DNA from: Setaria digitata
Lineage: Eukaryota > Nematoda > Chromadorea > Rhabditida > Setariidae
DNA length: 59,844 nt
Direction of reading: 5' to 3'
Assembly: GCA_003640385.1 (NCBI GenBank)
Contig: RCAB01000402.1
Span: 1-59,844 of the forward strand
The translations under genes were made by a program, and so were the position numbers. Shown piece by piece: positions 43,361 through 55,900 of the stretch. How positions within the stretch are numbered: position 1 is the stretch's first letter; each line of letters starts with the position of its first letter. The notes under the pieces are model-generated. The model ran no database searches, was not told where the DNA came from, and was given only the letters and a program-made list of their open reading frames with translations.

Positions 43361-45665
43361 TTGAAAAGTGAACTTTTCCTTATGCCTCACATTATACCGT
43401 ATGCTAAGCTACCGCTACTGCCAACAACTTTTCCGTAGTTACGATCACTATTACAGTATGCTCAGGAAATATTCACACTAATGCATTATAACACTTTTCA
43501 TATATATAAATATATAATAATGTGTTTACTGCTTTGCAATCTTAAATTTAGAGTAAATTATATATAGATATTATAGTGTGGCATCTGGACGCTTAGCGTA
43601 TAGCAATCCTAAATTGAAGATTAATTAATAAAATTAGTATGGTTTTACAGTATGATTACAGTAATGATATTTTTATTTTTTAATTTCATGAAAGAATAAA
43701 CATGTAATAATTTTGTTTTTGATTAGGTCAACATTATTGAATTGTTTTTTTTTTATTTTCTTATCATCTCAACGTTCATTCTCCGAAATTTAAGCAAAAT
43801 GTTTGACTGATATGACGGCTGAAAGTGAATGATAAAAATTTGAAATTGCAAAATTTAGATATGAAAATAATTCCCAGATCTATTAATTTGAAAATATAAA
43901 ATCTCATGACAAAACTCATTTACTGCTTCATCATTCCAATGATGAAGTAATTAAAAATTAGCATTTTTTCCCAAATATGCTTGATATGGTGATCATCAGG
44001 TAGATTTTAAATTTTAGAATTTAAGCGAAAATTTTACTATACATTTGAAAAGTACTTTTTTTTTTCTTTTAAAAGTTAGCTATTCTTTGTCCAAATTTAT
44101 TTCATTATGAGTTCAAATTTTGCGTCATTGTTCGTTTTTTCAGCATGAACTTTTTAACCGATAATGATAACGGAGCAATGATAAAAACATTGGAAATACC
44201 TGTTCTTTTTTTGATTTTATTCGACTATATTACTGACGTTATAAATGCTCTTTTTAGCTTTTAAACTATTATGTTCAGTATGCCACATTGGAAACAAACT
44301 TAAGATTTTTCATTCTATAAAATTACAACATCAATACTTGTTAAATCGATCGAGGCAGAAGGTATAGAAGCATCGGATCGGAATCATGATCAATCAATCA
44401 ATCGATGAGAATGGTTCGATTTATGAAAACAATTATCCAATTTTTGCTATATTTTTATTATTGATTCAGTTTTTGCAATTAAAAAGCGCTTATAATCGAA
44501 TGTCATCTGTGAATAAATTAAAATAAAAATTTTGTTTATTGTTTCATCATTTCCACTTATTTGATTATTTATTCTTGCACTAACTTTTTACTATAAGATC
44601 CGAAAATAATTAGCAATTGGCAATTTATTCATTTATGTTAATAAAACAGAACTACTGGAATTGGAAACAAATTTTCTTGTCTTTTTTTTGTTTTTCATTC
44701 TACTAAATTTTCCAATTTCTACGCAATGGCTATATGCTAAAATTTGAAATCTAAAACAGAAAATGAATTTAGAAAATGGTAAGTGCAAACTTCTTAATTT
44801 CTGCTCCCGTATAAATTTCTATCAAATTATAAGTAAATTACAATTTCATACTGTATTTCACGTTTTCTTATTCCTTTTTTTGTCGTCCAATATTTTACGC
44901 ACTAAGCATCAAATGACACTTAATTTGCTTAATTAATAAATTTGACTACGACTTTAATCATCTGCTACTGTTCATCTAGTGATTCGCATTTTTAATCAAT
45001 TATAACATTCATCGAAAAAGGATTTTTTTTAATCAAAATTTATGCGATTATTTAATATATTAAAATTCAAACTTTCAATCCTGCATCAAAAATATAATAA
45101 TGCTAAAGCACAAACTTTAAGCATTTCTGTTCAAACAGATTTATTCACTCAAATTAATTATTTTTGTTTAAGGATATTCTTTTTTTTTAAGTTCTCGAAA
45201 ATTCTCTGCAAACAGAGCAAAAAAAAAAATTTTTTTTTCGTTTCTTTTTGTTAATTAGCCAATAAAATTTATACAAATTCGCTTAATAAATCAAAAAAAA
45301 AAAATCTAATTAAATCCTAAAGAACATTCCAGTTTAAACTAATCTCCAGAAGTAATTAAAACATATGAACAGAGGAGAATAATTTTAACTGGTTTGATAA
45401 AGTTGTTATAAGATAAATGAAATGATCAATGGCCAATGAAGACGCTAACTGACCTCAATTTAGGTTATATAACTTGACCTCTTATTCTCCTCCTTTATTC
45501 TCCTCCTCCTCTCACCAGTAAGGTTCTGTTCTGCAAACAAATACGATTCGAAAGGTATTGGTCAGCGGTCATTCCAACTTGACCTCCCTATCGTTATCGA
45601 TTTGACCTCACATATTTATATGTCATTCGTTGTGAAAGGAAGTTTCTATCAAACATTTCTATGAA
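43361..45665. other. intergenic region, no gene model
   Basis: AT-rich, no supported exon. Its last 220 bases hold a pyrimidine-rich CTCCTCCTTTATTCTCC tract and four TGACCTC motifs just before the next gene. Confidence 0.6.
45450..45609 (-). promoter_or_regulatory. cluster of four nuclear-receptor-like half-sites
   Basis: TGACCTC (reverse complement GAGGTCA) occurs at 45450-45456, 45475-45481, 45580-45586 and 45603-45609, all in the same orientation. The first and second start 25 bases apart and the last two 23 apart. AGGTCA is the core half-site bound by many nuclear hormone receptors. The cluster ends about 57 bases before the start codon at 45666. Confidence 0.4.
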
Positions 45666-47069
45666 ATGGATTCTTCGTCAACTTCAATAACTTCTTCAAA
45701 GCATTCATCTGAATCTATTTGGGTAAGATTATACGAAAATTCACTATTGAAAAATTTAATATTGTATGCAAAAATTTTAAAATATTTATTTAATTTTTGA
45801 AGAAATCTTTAAACTAACTTTTCAACATAAATCACCAAATTGTAGTAAATTAAATTACTAATAAACAATTTGAGAGAGAAGTTAGAAGCCTCTGAGAAGT
45901 TAATTAATCAAATTCTCATTTAAATGACATTTTTGAACGTTTTTTTTTTTTTTAGGATATGAAGTCAATGAGAAAGAATTTGGAGGAATTTGAATATGAA
46001 GACATATTTGGTCGAGAAATAGCCAAAAAAACTTTAGTACCGGTCAGAATTGAAAATGATACTGATAGCATGTCATTTCGTACCTCATCAACTGCTAATC
46101 AGTTAAATCGTTCACCAACAGTACCATCATTTCCCAATGCTTCCAATCACAGAAGCAGTTCGTTTGTTAGTTTTCAAATTCAAACTATCATTCTTGAGAC
46201 TAATTAGTTCATTCATACAATGCATTACTAGATTTATACAATAGACGAGCTGATAGACCAATTAGTTTAACTAATAATTGCCTCTGTTCTTTTTTTTTTT
46301 TTTTTTCTTGCTTATTTCACATTGAATTTGTCATTTTATAACACTAATTAGTAGAAATACCAATTCATGTAATTAATTAGTTGAGTGATGAAAGTGTTTA
46401 TCATTTAGGATATGAGTGCGATCAAAAATGAAATGCGAAAAATTGAAAAAACAATTCCATTAAAGGATGATGAAAAGGAATTAGAAGCTACGAAGGAAGA
46501 AAATTTAGCTTATCCATTATTCATAGGACCATATGTAAAAAATTTTATTGTATTTGAAATTAATGTTAAAATGAAATTTGGCACAAAATAATTTTAAAAC
46601 CAAGAAAAAAAAAAGAAAAAGAAAATATAATAGAGATTGAGAAAAAGATGGAAAAAACGCGAAAAATTAATTGAAAAATAAAAGCAAAAAAATTCTTAGA
46701 TTTTTAAACTATTTCCGCGCATTAGTTATTTTCGTTTCGTTCAAAATTATTCCTACAATGAAAAAAGAAAATGAAATACAAAAAAAGAAATTGTAGAAAA
46801 TTATGTAATAAAATAAATTTCATCTCATTCAAAATTAATTCTAAAATGAGAAAAATTTTAACAAAAAAAAAAAGGACAGAAGAAAGAATTCAAATGAAAA
46901 AAGTAAAGGATAAATTGAGCTCATTTAAAAAAATTAATTAATTTTTTAGACTATTTGTGGGCGAACATTTTTTAGACGATACCGATCTGGCCAAGGACAT
47001 GCTGAATACATATCAAAATGTTCCCTTGAGCAGCGTTATAGAGGAACTTTTCGAACAATGAGACGGTAG
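45666..47069 (+). CDS. unassigned 170-aa serine-rich protein
   Basis: Four exons: 45666-45722, 45956-46165, 46409-46534, 46950-47069; 513 bases, every intron GT-AG and every exon a multiple of three. The first 19 residues are almost all Ser/Thr (MDSSSTSITSSKHSS). Next comes a charged stretch (MRKNLEEFEYEDIFGREIAKK), a Ser/Asn-rich region, a likely helix (DMSAIKNEMRKIEKTI) and a basic tail (CGRTFFRRYRSGQGH ... TFRTMRR). No signal peptide, membrane segment or known domain. The exon-by-exon integrity of the frame makes it a likely gene; function unknown. An overlapping ATG five bases upstream opens another frame that stops quickly. Confidence 0.65.
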
Positions 47070-47506
47070 TTTTTTTTTTTTCTTAATTTTAATTAAATAT
47101 TTTTTCAGCCAAATTGAATTTTTATTGCCATTAAATTTCATTTTTCGAATTTATATCAAAATTTAGATTAATGAAAAAGAAAGTTTTAGCAATACCAGCA
47201 ATGTATTGTCATCTTGCACAAATAATTTGAATCATTTTGGAAATTATTCAATTACTGCAATTTAAATTCTGTAAAATTCACGAAAACTTTTAGAATTTAA
47301 TTTTAACTTTGCAATTGTGATAATTAATAATTTCTAAAATTGCAGATGTCGTCGCCACTTCATGAAATTTTAAAATATTCCATTCGAATTACGGAAATTA
47401 GTTTGCAAATTGCATTACAATTGTTCCTATTTTTTGCAATGTTTTCATTGTTTTGATCAAATAATTGTTCATTTACTTGCTACTGTTTCACGCTGTTTTC
47501 ATTTTT

Positions 47507-47539
<33 letters not shown>

Positions 47540-49874
47540 AACTAGAAATGCTTGGTTTATTTGTTTTTTCGTTAGCATTTGCGTTATCACACCATATCAT
47601 CGAATAATCATTAAATTAATAGCCCGCAACTGGCAACTGATAATCATTTATCATAAGCCGTCGAAAATTGCTGAAAAAAATCATTTACGTAGTTTCTTCT
47701 TCCTTTTTTTTTTTTTTTTTTTTTTGCAATAATTCCATTTTATTATAATTGTCTTTCTTCTTTTTAAATAAAGGGATAAACTGCTTTGTTTACTTTCTTT
47801 CAAATTTCAGTTTCGAAATTTAAATTGTCTCAAATTTCGAAGTATCTTACTGCAAATTTTACAGCTACAATATCACTTATTATGTTTAGCTTCTTCTAAA
47901 AACATACTTGTTGGCAAAGATATTTCAATTTAGTTTGTGTTCACGTCTCAATCACTTCTCGTACACGTTTCATTCCATTTATGGTCACGTCTAAATTAGT
48001 TTCTGTTCACGTTTCACTCTACCGTTTCCACGATACATTCCAGATAAATTTTTTTTGTCTTTTCCTGTTTCATGTTCCACTTCATTCTTAATCCATTTTT
48101 AGCTTTCATGTTAATTATACATTTTGACATATATTCATATACATTCTTTTATTCATTATTTCAGATTCACGTTTCCCACGTTTCGCGTTCACGTTCCCCA
48201 ATTTGTTTGTTCACGTTTCTTTCATTTTATGTCTACGTTTTCTTTTTTCTTCCTCCCTACTACAAACGCTTCCTTCAAAATCTTCTTTAAATTTCTCATT
48301 TCATTTCAAGACAACTCAATGGCATTCCATAAAGCTTTATTGTTTATTGTTCATATATATTTTTTCTTTTCAAGAAATTTTTTCTTTTTTTTTTTCAAAT
48401 TTTTCAAACAGAATCAAAAAAGTGCAAAGGAAATGACCGACTAGATGGAAAGGCATTGCGTAGTGATACCAATTATTTGCACAATTTAATTATTTTAACA
48501 ATTTTGATTTTGTTTAAATTTTTCAGTTAAATTTTACCATTCACCTCGAATTGAATCAAATTTACCTGCTTTTTTTTTTCTGCAAAAAGTTAGTTTAAAG
48601 AAAATTTCTTTGCAAATATTTTCGCAAGGGAGCAGTAATTAACTGTTATTCGTAGTAAAATAACGGATCACTATTGCGACAAAATTTTCATACTAAATCA
48701 AAATTTAAATTCATTATATTTAATCAAATTATACAAAAAAAAAAATAGAAAAGGGATAATATAAGGCATAAATGCTGTATGATTGATTAGTTTTGAATTT
48801 TCATGATTTGTTTTTTTTTTTTATTTAGAATTTTAAAATTTCGAACAGTAAAATTGGATCATTTCGGAGTTAATTCATATTACGCATCGAAAAATTTATT
48901 TAGAGCAGCTTATTAGCCACATTCTTTTTTTCCTGCTTTTTTTTTTTTATTTCTTTTGAAAATTTTCTTTGCAATTTTAACTCTTACCAAAAATGCTACT
49001 TTGTCTATTTTAAAGCATGTTAAATTGGAAATAAAATACCGGAATACTGATCGTCGTCATGATTTATCGCAATGCATAATTAGAAGTGCTGTCTCATTAT
49101 TCATTTTAATTATTCAATTAAATTCATGTTACATGCATAAAATTTGCATAAAAACAGAGGGAAAAGAGAAAAAAAAAAAGAGAAGATGAATCTCAAAAAC
49201 ACTTCGGGATCATTTTAAATTTGATATTTGAAAATATTAAATTTAAAATGATTTGTATCCATAAATTTTTAATAATATTTCTCTTTTCAATTTCACAAAT
49301 TATTTTTAGCCCCGTCAAAGTATTTTTCATCTGTCCAACGCTATTAATAGATTTTGGTCATAATCAATTATTCAATGAATTTTTTTACACAGTCATTTGT
49401 AGAAAAAAAAAAGAAAAAAAAAAAGTAAAATTTTGTCCCTTTAAGCGCAAAAGCAATTAATATAGTACTAATTAAATTTGACAAGATACATAATTTTAAT
49501 TATAATTATGTGCACAAAAAAAAAAAAAAAAAAAAAAAAAAACAATAATGGTGACAAAAAGAATAGCATGAAAAGTTTCTGAAACTAATAAAATATTTTA
49601 AAATTGAAAAATTCCATGAAAAATTTGCTACATTTTATAATAATTGATGAATCTTTTTGTCAAAACTGTCACACACAATACTAATTGCGATGATGGTAAT
49701 AGTGATAATAATAATGATAATTGAAATGATAATAGTACCAATAATAGTGATAAAAATAAAACTGTTTCATTTAATTAAAAAAAAAGAGGAAAGAAAAAAT
49801 GTTGCCTGTAAAATAAAAAATAAGCTCATTATTGTGTTGGCCAATGAAAAAAAAAATAGAGAAAAAAGGACTAA
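47070..49874. other. intergenic region, no gene model
   Basis: AT-rich, with poly-T runs of over 20 at 47512-47534 and poly-A at 49516-49541. Open frames of 60-106 codons here are low-complexity Phe/Ser or Lys-rich and have no motif. A cluster of CACGTTTC-type elements lies at 47940-48240. Confidence 0.6.
47940..48240 (+). repeat. irregular cluster of CACGTTTC-type motifs
   Basis: About nine copies of CACGT(T/C)T or close variants, several as TTCACGTTTC, occur within 300 bases at uneven spacing; three are packed between 48166 and 48206. The surrounding kilobases have almost none. Confidence 0.5.
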
Positions 49875-49905
49875 ATAAATTCTCGAGATTTTCTCGAGAA
49901 TTTAT
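49875..49905 (-). other. 14-bp hairpin in the exchanger 3' UTR
   Basis: Arms 49875-49888 and 49892-49905 are perfectly complementary around a TTT loop, with CTCGAG in each arm. The right arm starts 23 bases after the exchanger stop codon on the minus strand, so the hairpin would be in its 3' untranslated region. Confidence 0.75.
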
Positions 49906-49927
49906 CCAACATCAACGGAACTCGTTT

Positions 49928-52900
49928 TCAAATATAATTTCCCATACTTTGACTTCTGGCTACTCGCCTTCGTCGTCTTATACTATTGCTAAACACGTTT
50001 GCTACTGAGCGTGATTCCATTTTTTCAGGCTAAAAATTTGATTAAATTAATTCCATAAATAAGTAAGATAAAGTAAATAAGTAAGAAAACAGATAAAAAG
50101 GCAAATAAATCTATAATTAAAGTAAAGCGAGGTAGTAGAAAAGTGTATAAGTGAGTGAATTGGTGAAATAGCCAAATAAAAGGTAATAAGTAACTAAGCA
50201 AAATTAATGAAATATTTAACTGATTAAGTGGGAAGATATGTGATTAAGGGAAACAAGTAAATAAGTACTAAAACTTGGAATAATTTTTCACAACAATTAA
50301 TGTCATTGTTTAGTGATACTTCCACAATCACTTAAATTCATCCTTTATTTGAATTGAAATAAAATGAAAAAAAAAACATACATCTGTAATATCGGCCATA
50401 GAAGCACTAGTACCAGGCCTGATAAATTCGGCCATATAATCCTCTTTGATATCATCACTGTTCTCCTCAATTTCATTTTGATCTTTTTTCAATTCACGAA
50501 GTTTACGATCCAACAATTGACTGAACATATGATATAACGCTTCGGTATTTTCACTTGATGCCATATACTGCAAAAATAAAAACAAAAACAAAAATAAATA
50601 AACAAATTAATTCATAAAACAAAAAATAAAAAATGGAAAAAAAAAAAAGTTTTATTTTTGCTTTTTTTCCCCTCACTATTTGAAAGCTATCAATAGTTGT
50701 AATTTAGAGTTGTTTAATTAATTGAATGAATAAATGAACGGACTCGAGAGTCTCTCCATCATATATCGGTAGCCGAATGCTTAATGAACCGTTTTCCAGC
50801 ACAGAATCGTATGAGTTTTTCAAGTTCAGAAACGCAACATCGGACTCAAATGTCCCGAAATTCCTGCGATTTCGTTTATAAATCAAAGATAAAAAAAATT
50901 TTCTTTTTTTTTTTGCTTTTTTTTTCTTTTTTCTTTTTTAATTCTCATAATTTTAGAATATTTTTCATAAAATATGGCAAATAATTGTTTTATTTTTTTA
51001 TTTTTTATTTTTATTTATTTTTATTTTCTCTTTTCTTTTTCTGTGTAAAATTGATGGCGCATTTGTCAGGATTAAAATGTGATAGTAATTTAAAATTACC
51101 TTTGTAATTTCGCTTCTTAAATTTGAATCACTTCCGCTGGATTTCTCATCAAACAAATATCCCAAATTGTTGAAGGCTGATGATGGTGTTGTATCAATTA
51201 CGCTTCGGCTATAAATTTCTTCATTTAGCTTAAGTAGCTTAATAAAAATTCAGTAGCCTGTATAAGATTTTTCTTCCTGATCAGCTGATCGTCATTTGTT
51301 TAATTGTGAAGCTTAATTAAACGTCAAGTAAAGCAACACTTAAATGCTTATATATGGAATTATGAATTAATGATAGCACGTTTTGTAATTAAATAAAAAT
51401 AAAAAAAACAAAAGGAAAATATCAGCAAACAGTGAGAGTTAAATATAATGAAATAAAAAAGTGATGTAGGTAAATAAAAATCATGTAAGTAAAATATATC
51501 AATATAATAAAAATTATGATAATCAGACAATTCCGGAAGTTAATGGAAGCTAAAAAAAAATCCGTTGACACTGATAAATCCCATTACATTATCATTACAA
51601 ATAATACAATTAGTCGAGAAGGAAATAAAATTTGGCACAATTGTTTTTTCTTTATTTATTTACTAAAAATCTTAACTAATAACGAAGCTAATTAAGCATT
51701 CTAAAATTAATAGAATTTCCTCATTATATCAATTAATTTATCTATTATTTTACAAGATTGAATTTTAAAAATTGAATGGATTTGCGATTTTCTACGTTCA
51801 TTAATATTAATTTAATATCACTAATCATTTAAATTTAGCATTCTAAAAATAGTCAATTTTGTTTTTTTTTTTTTTTTTTTTTAACAAAATTAACATCCAA
51901 AATTAAAAGGATAGAATATCGGGAAGTTTGTAATATTCAATATAATAATGCTAAATTTTTATAGCATTAGCTGTTTTAACCATTTTAAAATCATTCAACA
52001 AAAAAAAAAAAAAAAATTATTTTCCAAAACTGGAAGTCAATATATTACTGATGAATTTGTTATCATTGATCATTTTAATTTATCATTTCAAAATTAACCA
52101 AATTTATCAATACACTAAAATTTACGATTTTCTTGGTATATTAATATTAGGTTTAATATCGCTGGCCATTTCCATAGCTTCTCGTAGTGTTATCTTTGTA
52201 TAGGCACGAATAATTTTTGAAGCATCAAATTGATGAGGTTTCTGATTTCGCATCAGTAACGGTCGAAGAATTGTTGCATTCAAACGCTCGAAACTGAAAA
52301 AAAAAAAATTAAAATCTTAGAGAAATTAAAACTGAAATTAAATTTTAATGAAATTAAATTCCATTTTTTATCCCCTTCCCTCGCTCGCCTTTTTTTTTTT
52401 TTTATCTTATCAAAAATAAATAATTGACATGCGCGATTTCTTTTCATTGTATTTCACTTCATCTTATTTTTTTTTTTTTCTCGATTGAATTTAAAATTTA
52501 AATTTTAAATAATAAAATTTCAAGGAAGCTATTTTCCATTTTTTTGTTTTTTTTTGTTAATTAATAATGGAATTTAATTTTTGATGATAATTTTACGCTT
52601 CAAAAATATTTCGCACATTTTGAAAAACTTGAAAAAAAAAATTTGGAACCGACGTAATGGATTTAAAATCAATTTTTACTTCTAGCGAAAGAAAGAAAAT
52701 TCGACGACAGAAGTTTTCCCACTTAAATACAATTTGAAAAAAGGAAAATTAAAAGTAAAGGAAACATATATTTGAAGTTTTATTTAAAAACCAAAATATT
52801 CCAAAATTTATAAAACGTGTAGTTTTGCAAAAAATTCATCAAAAAGGTCAATTTTTTCGTAAAAAATTCATTAAAAAGAATAATTAATGAAATATTAATA

Positions 52901-55900
52901 TACAAAATTATGACAATTTATTTTTAAAATCTGTTAATGAATTAAAAAAAAAAAAAATGAAAATAAAAATTTAGCAAACTCACGCATCACGTATTGAATT
53001 ATAACCCTTTTGTCCAGCAATATCTTCAACGCCAGCCATCGTATAATCGAAATACTTAAAAAAAATGAAATTGAAAAATAATATTTGTGTTGCAAATTTA
53101 AAAAAATTACGCATACATTACATATTGTGGAGAGGGAATAAAATAAATCATAGAAATTAAATCAATTTTGGAATTTAATATTATACATTTAAGAAATATG
53201 AATTTGAACACTGTTTTTCACTTCTTCAATTAAGAAATCAGTCTTTAACGAAAGTGCCGAATTCCATTTCTTCAGTTTAAAACAATAATTTTTTTTCCTA
53301 TTAATTAAAATATCAACCACTATTTCTATTAAAATATCACTTTTTAAACAAGCCAAAATACTTTAAAACAATACCAAACTAATTCTTCATTAAAAACCAT
53401 GCAAGAAGCAATAACAAAAAGAAAAAAAAAAAAAAAAAACAAGTGAATAAGTAAATTTTTTAAATTGAAATTTTTTGTTGCCATTCAAGTAATAGAAAAA
53501 GAAAACTGAAAAATTAATTAATCAAATACATTTAATCAATATTAAATATAATATCTATCACTCATATCAAAAATTTAAATTCCACGAGTTTTTAATTTCA
53601 ATTAAGCGTACCCTCATATAAACACTTTGTATCATTGTTGGCCCTTCTTCTGCCTCGCGTTCAATATTTAAATACGTTGCGAGTGGTCGAATTGTTATTC
53701 CCTATTAATTATTATTAATATCAGTTTTTAACACATAAAAATCAACGAATTATTGCAAATTAACTTATTGTCCTTATTACTATAACAAAAAATTGCTAAT
53801 ATCACCATTATTACCGCTGCTATAGATTATTTTATTATCACTACTATTATTATTATTATTCATTATTATCATTATTATTTATTATTATTGTTATTATTAT
53901 TTTATTATTATTATTGTTATTATTATCATTATTATTATTACTACTACTAGGGATTAAAACCGGTTCTACAAAGCATTATTTATTAACAATAGGCGCACCC
54001 GGAAACTGCAATCAAAACGTATCAAAAAAATGCGGTTGATCGTCAAAATAGCAATTGGAAAAACGGTTTAATGCATCCTAAACCATTAAAAGCATTCTAA
54101 AGTGAGCAAAAAAAAAAAAAAAAAAAACCGGACCCGGAAATTTCAGCGAAATTAAAGAGAACCTGTAGAAATACGGTGAAATAGATGACAGCAATGCAGG
54201 CTGTGGTGAACATACTTTTGGCATGAATATTATTTGGCATTGAAACAACCAAGCCGAAGGCAATTGCACCTCGTAAGCCACCGTAGCATAGCACAAACTG
54301 ATCAACTCGAGTAAAACTTTGTTTCCGGAAACGGTTCAGTATAGCACACTGGATGATCACACCTATAAAATGACCAATCAGTTTAATCGATTGATCAGAG
54401 AATAATTTTTTCCACCTTTTTTTTCTTTCTTTTTAACGAAGAAAATTTTGATTATTTATTTTTTTTTTTTCATTAAATTAGTAAAGCAAGAAAAGAAAAA
54501 TAATAAATTTTTTTTTTTAAAATATTCAACCATATGCGAAAATTTGTTAGAATTTAAAGAAAAAAAAAAAAGAAATTGAATTTTCTTCAGATATTTAATT
54601 TAGCTGTAAATTAATTTCAATTGATAATAGATATTTAATAGTAAGGAAATTATTATTATTATTTTTTTGATAATAAATTACAAGGTATTTCAACCGTACG
54701 AAAATTACGCATTTTTTCATCCTACCTTCCTTTTTCTTTCTTTTTTTCCTTTTATTTTATTTTTTTTTTTCAAATTGTATAAAAAGAATTAATATTGTGG
54801 AGACACTTCAACAAATTTAATAAATTAATGACAATTTAACGATCTAAGAAATCAACAAATTAATAATGTGTAAAATGGAAAAAAAAAAGAGGGATAAAAT
54901 TTTGCAAAAATTTTAAAATGAAAAAAAAAAAGAGAGTAGAGTCTAACCAATTGTGCGATAGACTAAGCAGAAGATGATTGTAAGTGCAATAAATGGTAGA
55001 TCCCAGTGATGCTTGCTTGATATGGTTGATAAGCCGAGAAACATAAAAATGACCGTTTCACAAATTTGTGCTAACATTTTTGTAAAATATTTGACGGATG
55101 TTGCGGCTGTTGTAGTTATATTACCTTTTACATACTGTTTCATTGCCATACCACAAGCAACAATTCTATAAAATTTTAAAATTTTAAAAATATAAATTTT
55201 GATAATAGAAAAAAAAAGAAAAAAGAAAGGTAACTTGAAAAAATTTGCAATTTTTTTCCTTTTTTCATTAACTCTTATTAATTTCAAAATTAATTATACA
55301 TTGTTTAGGCTTCTTTTTCACTTTTTTTTTTTTCGTTTTTTTGATATCACAAAAAGCATTATGACATTTGGCAAAAAAAAAAAAAAATTTTTTCTGTAAT
55401 TTTTTTTTTTATCAAATTAAAAATGCAATTGAATTGATTTACAGTAGTCACACTTAACTTAGTTATTTGAAACTTGTTCTACTGATCACTTGAGATGCCA
55501 CATTGATATTTTAATTTAGTTACTTTAAATGAAAATACAGTAGCTATTCTTAACTTAGTTATTTGGAACTTGTTTTACTGATCACTTGAGATGCCACATA
55601 GATGTTTTAATTTAGTTACTTTAAATGAAAATACAGTAACTGTGAAGCTTGTTTCACTGATCATTTGAAGTGCGAAATAGAGCAAATAAATTTTCTTAAT
55701 TATTACTTAAACTATGTAATCACTTTAAACTAACTGCTAATTAGTTTCATTCATAAGATATATATGAATTAACAAATTTCATAATGCCATAAATAAATTA
55801 TGCAAAAATTATGTCAAGAAAAAAAAAAAAACTTACGCTAAAATAGATGAAAGTCCAAACATTTCACCGGTTAAATATGCCATATATGGTATTAAAAATA

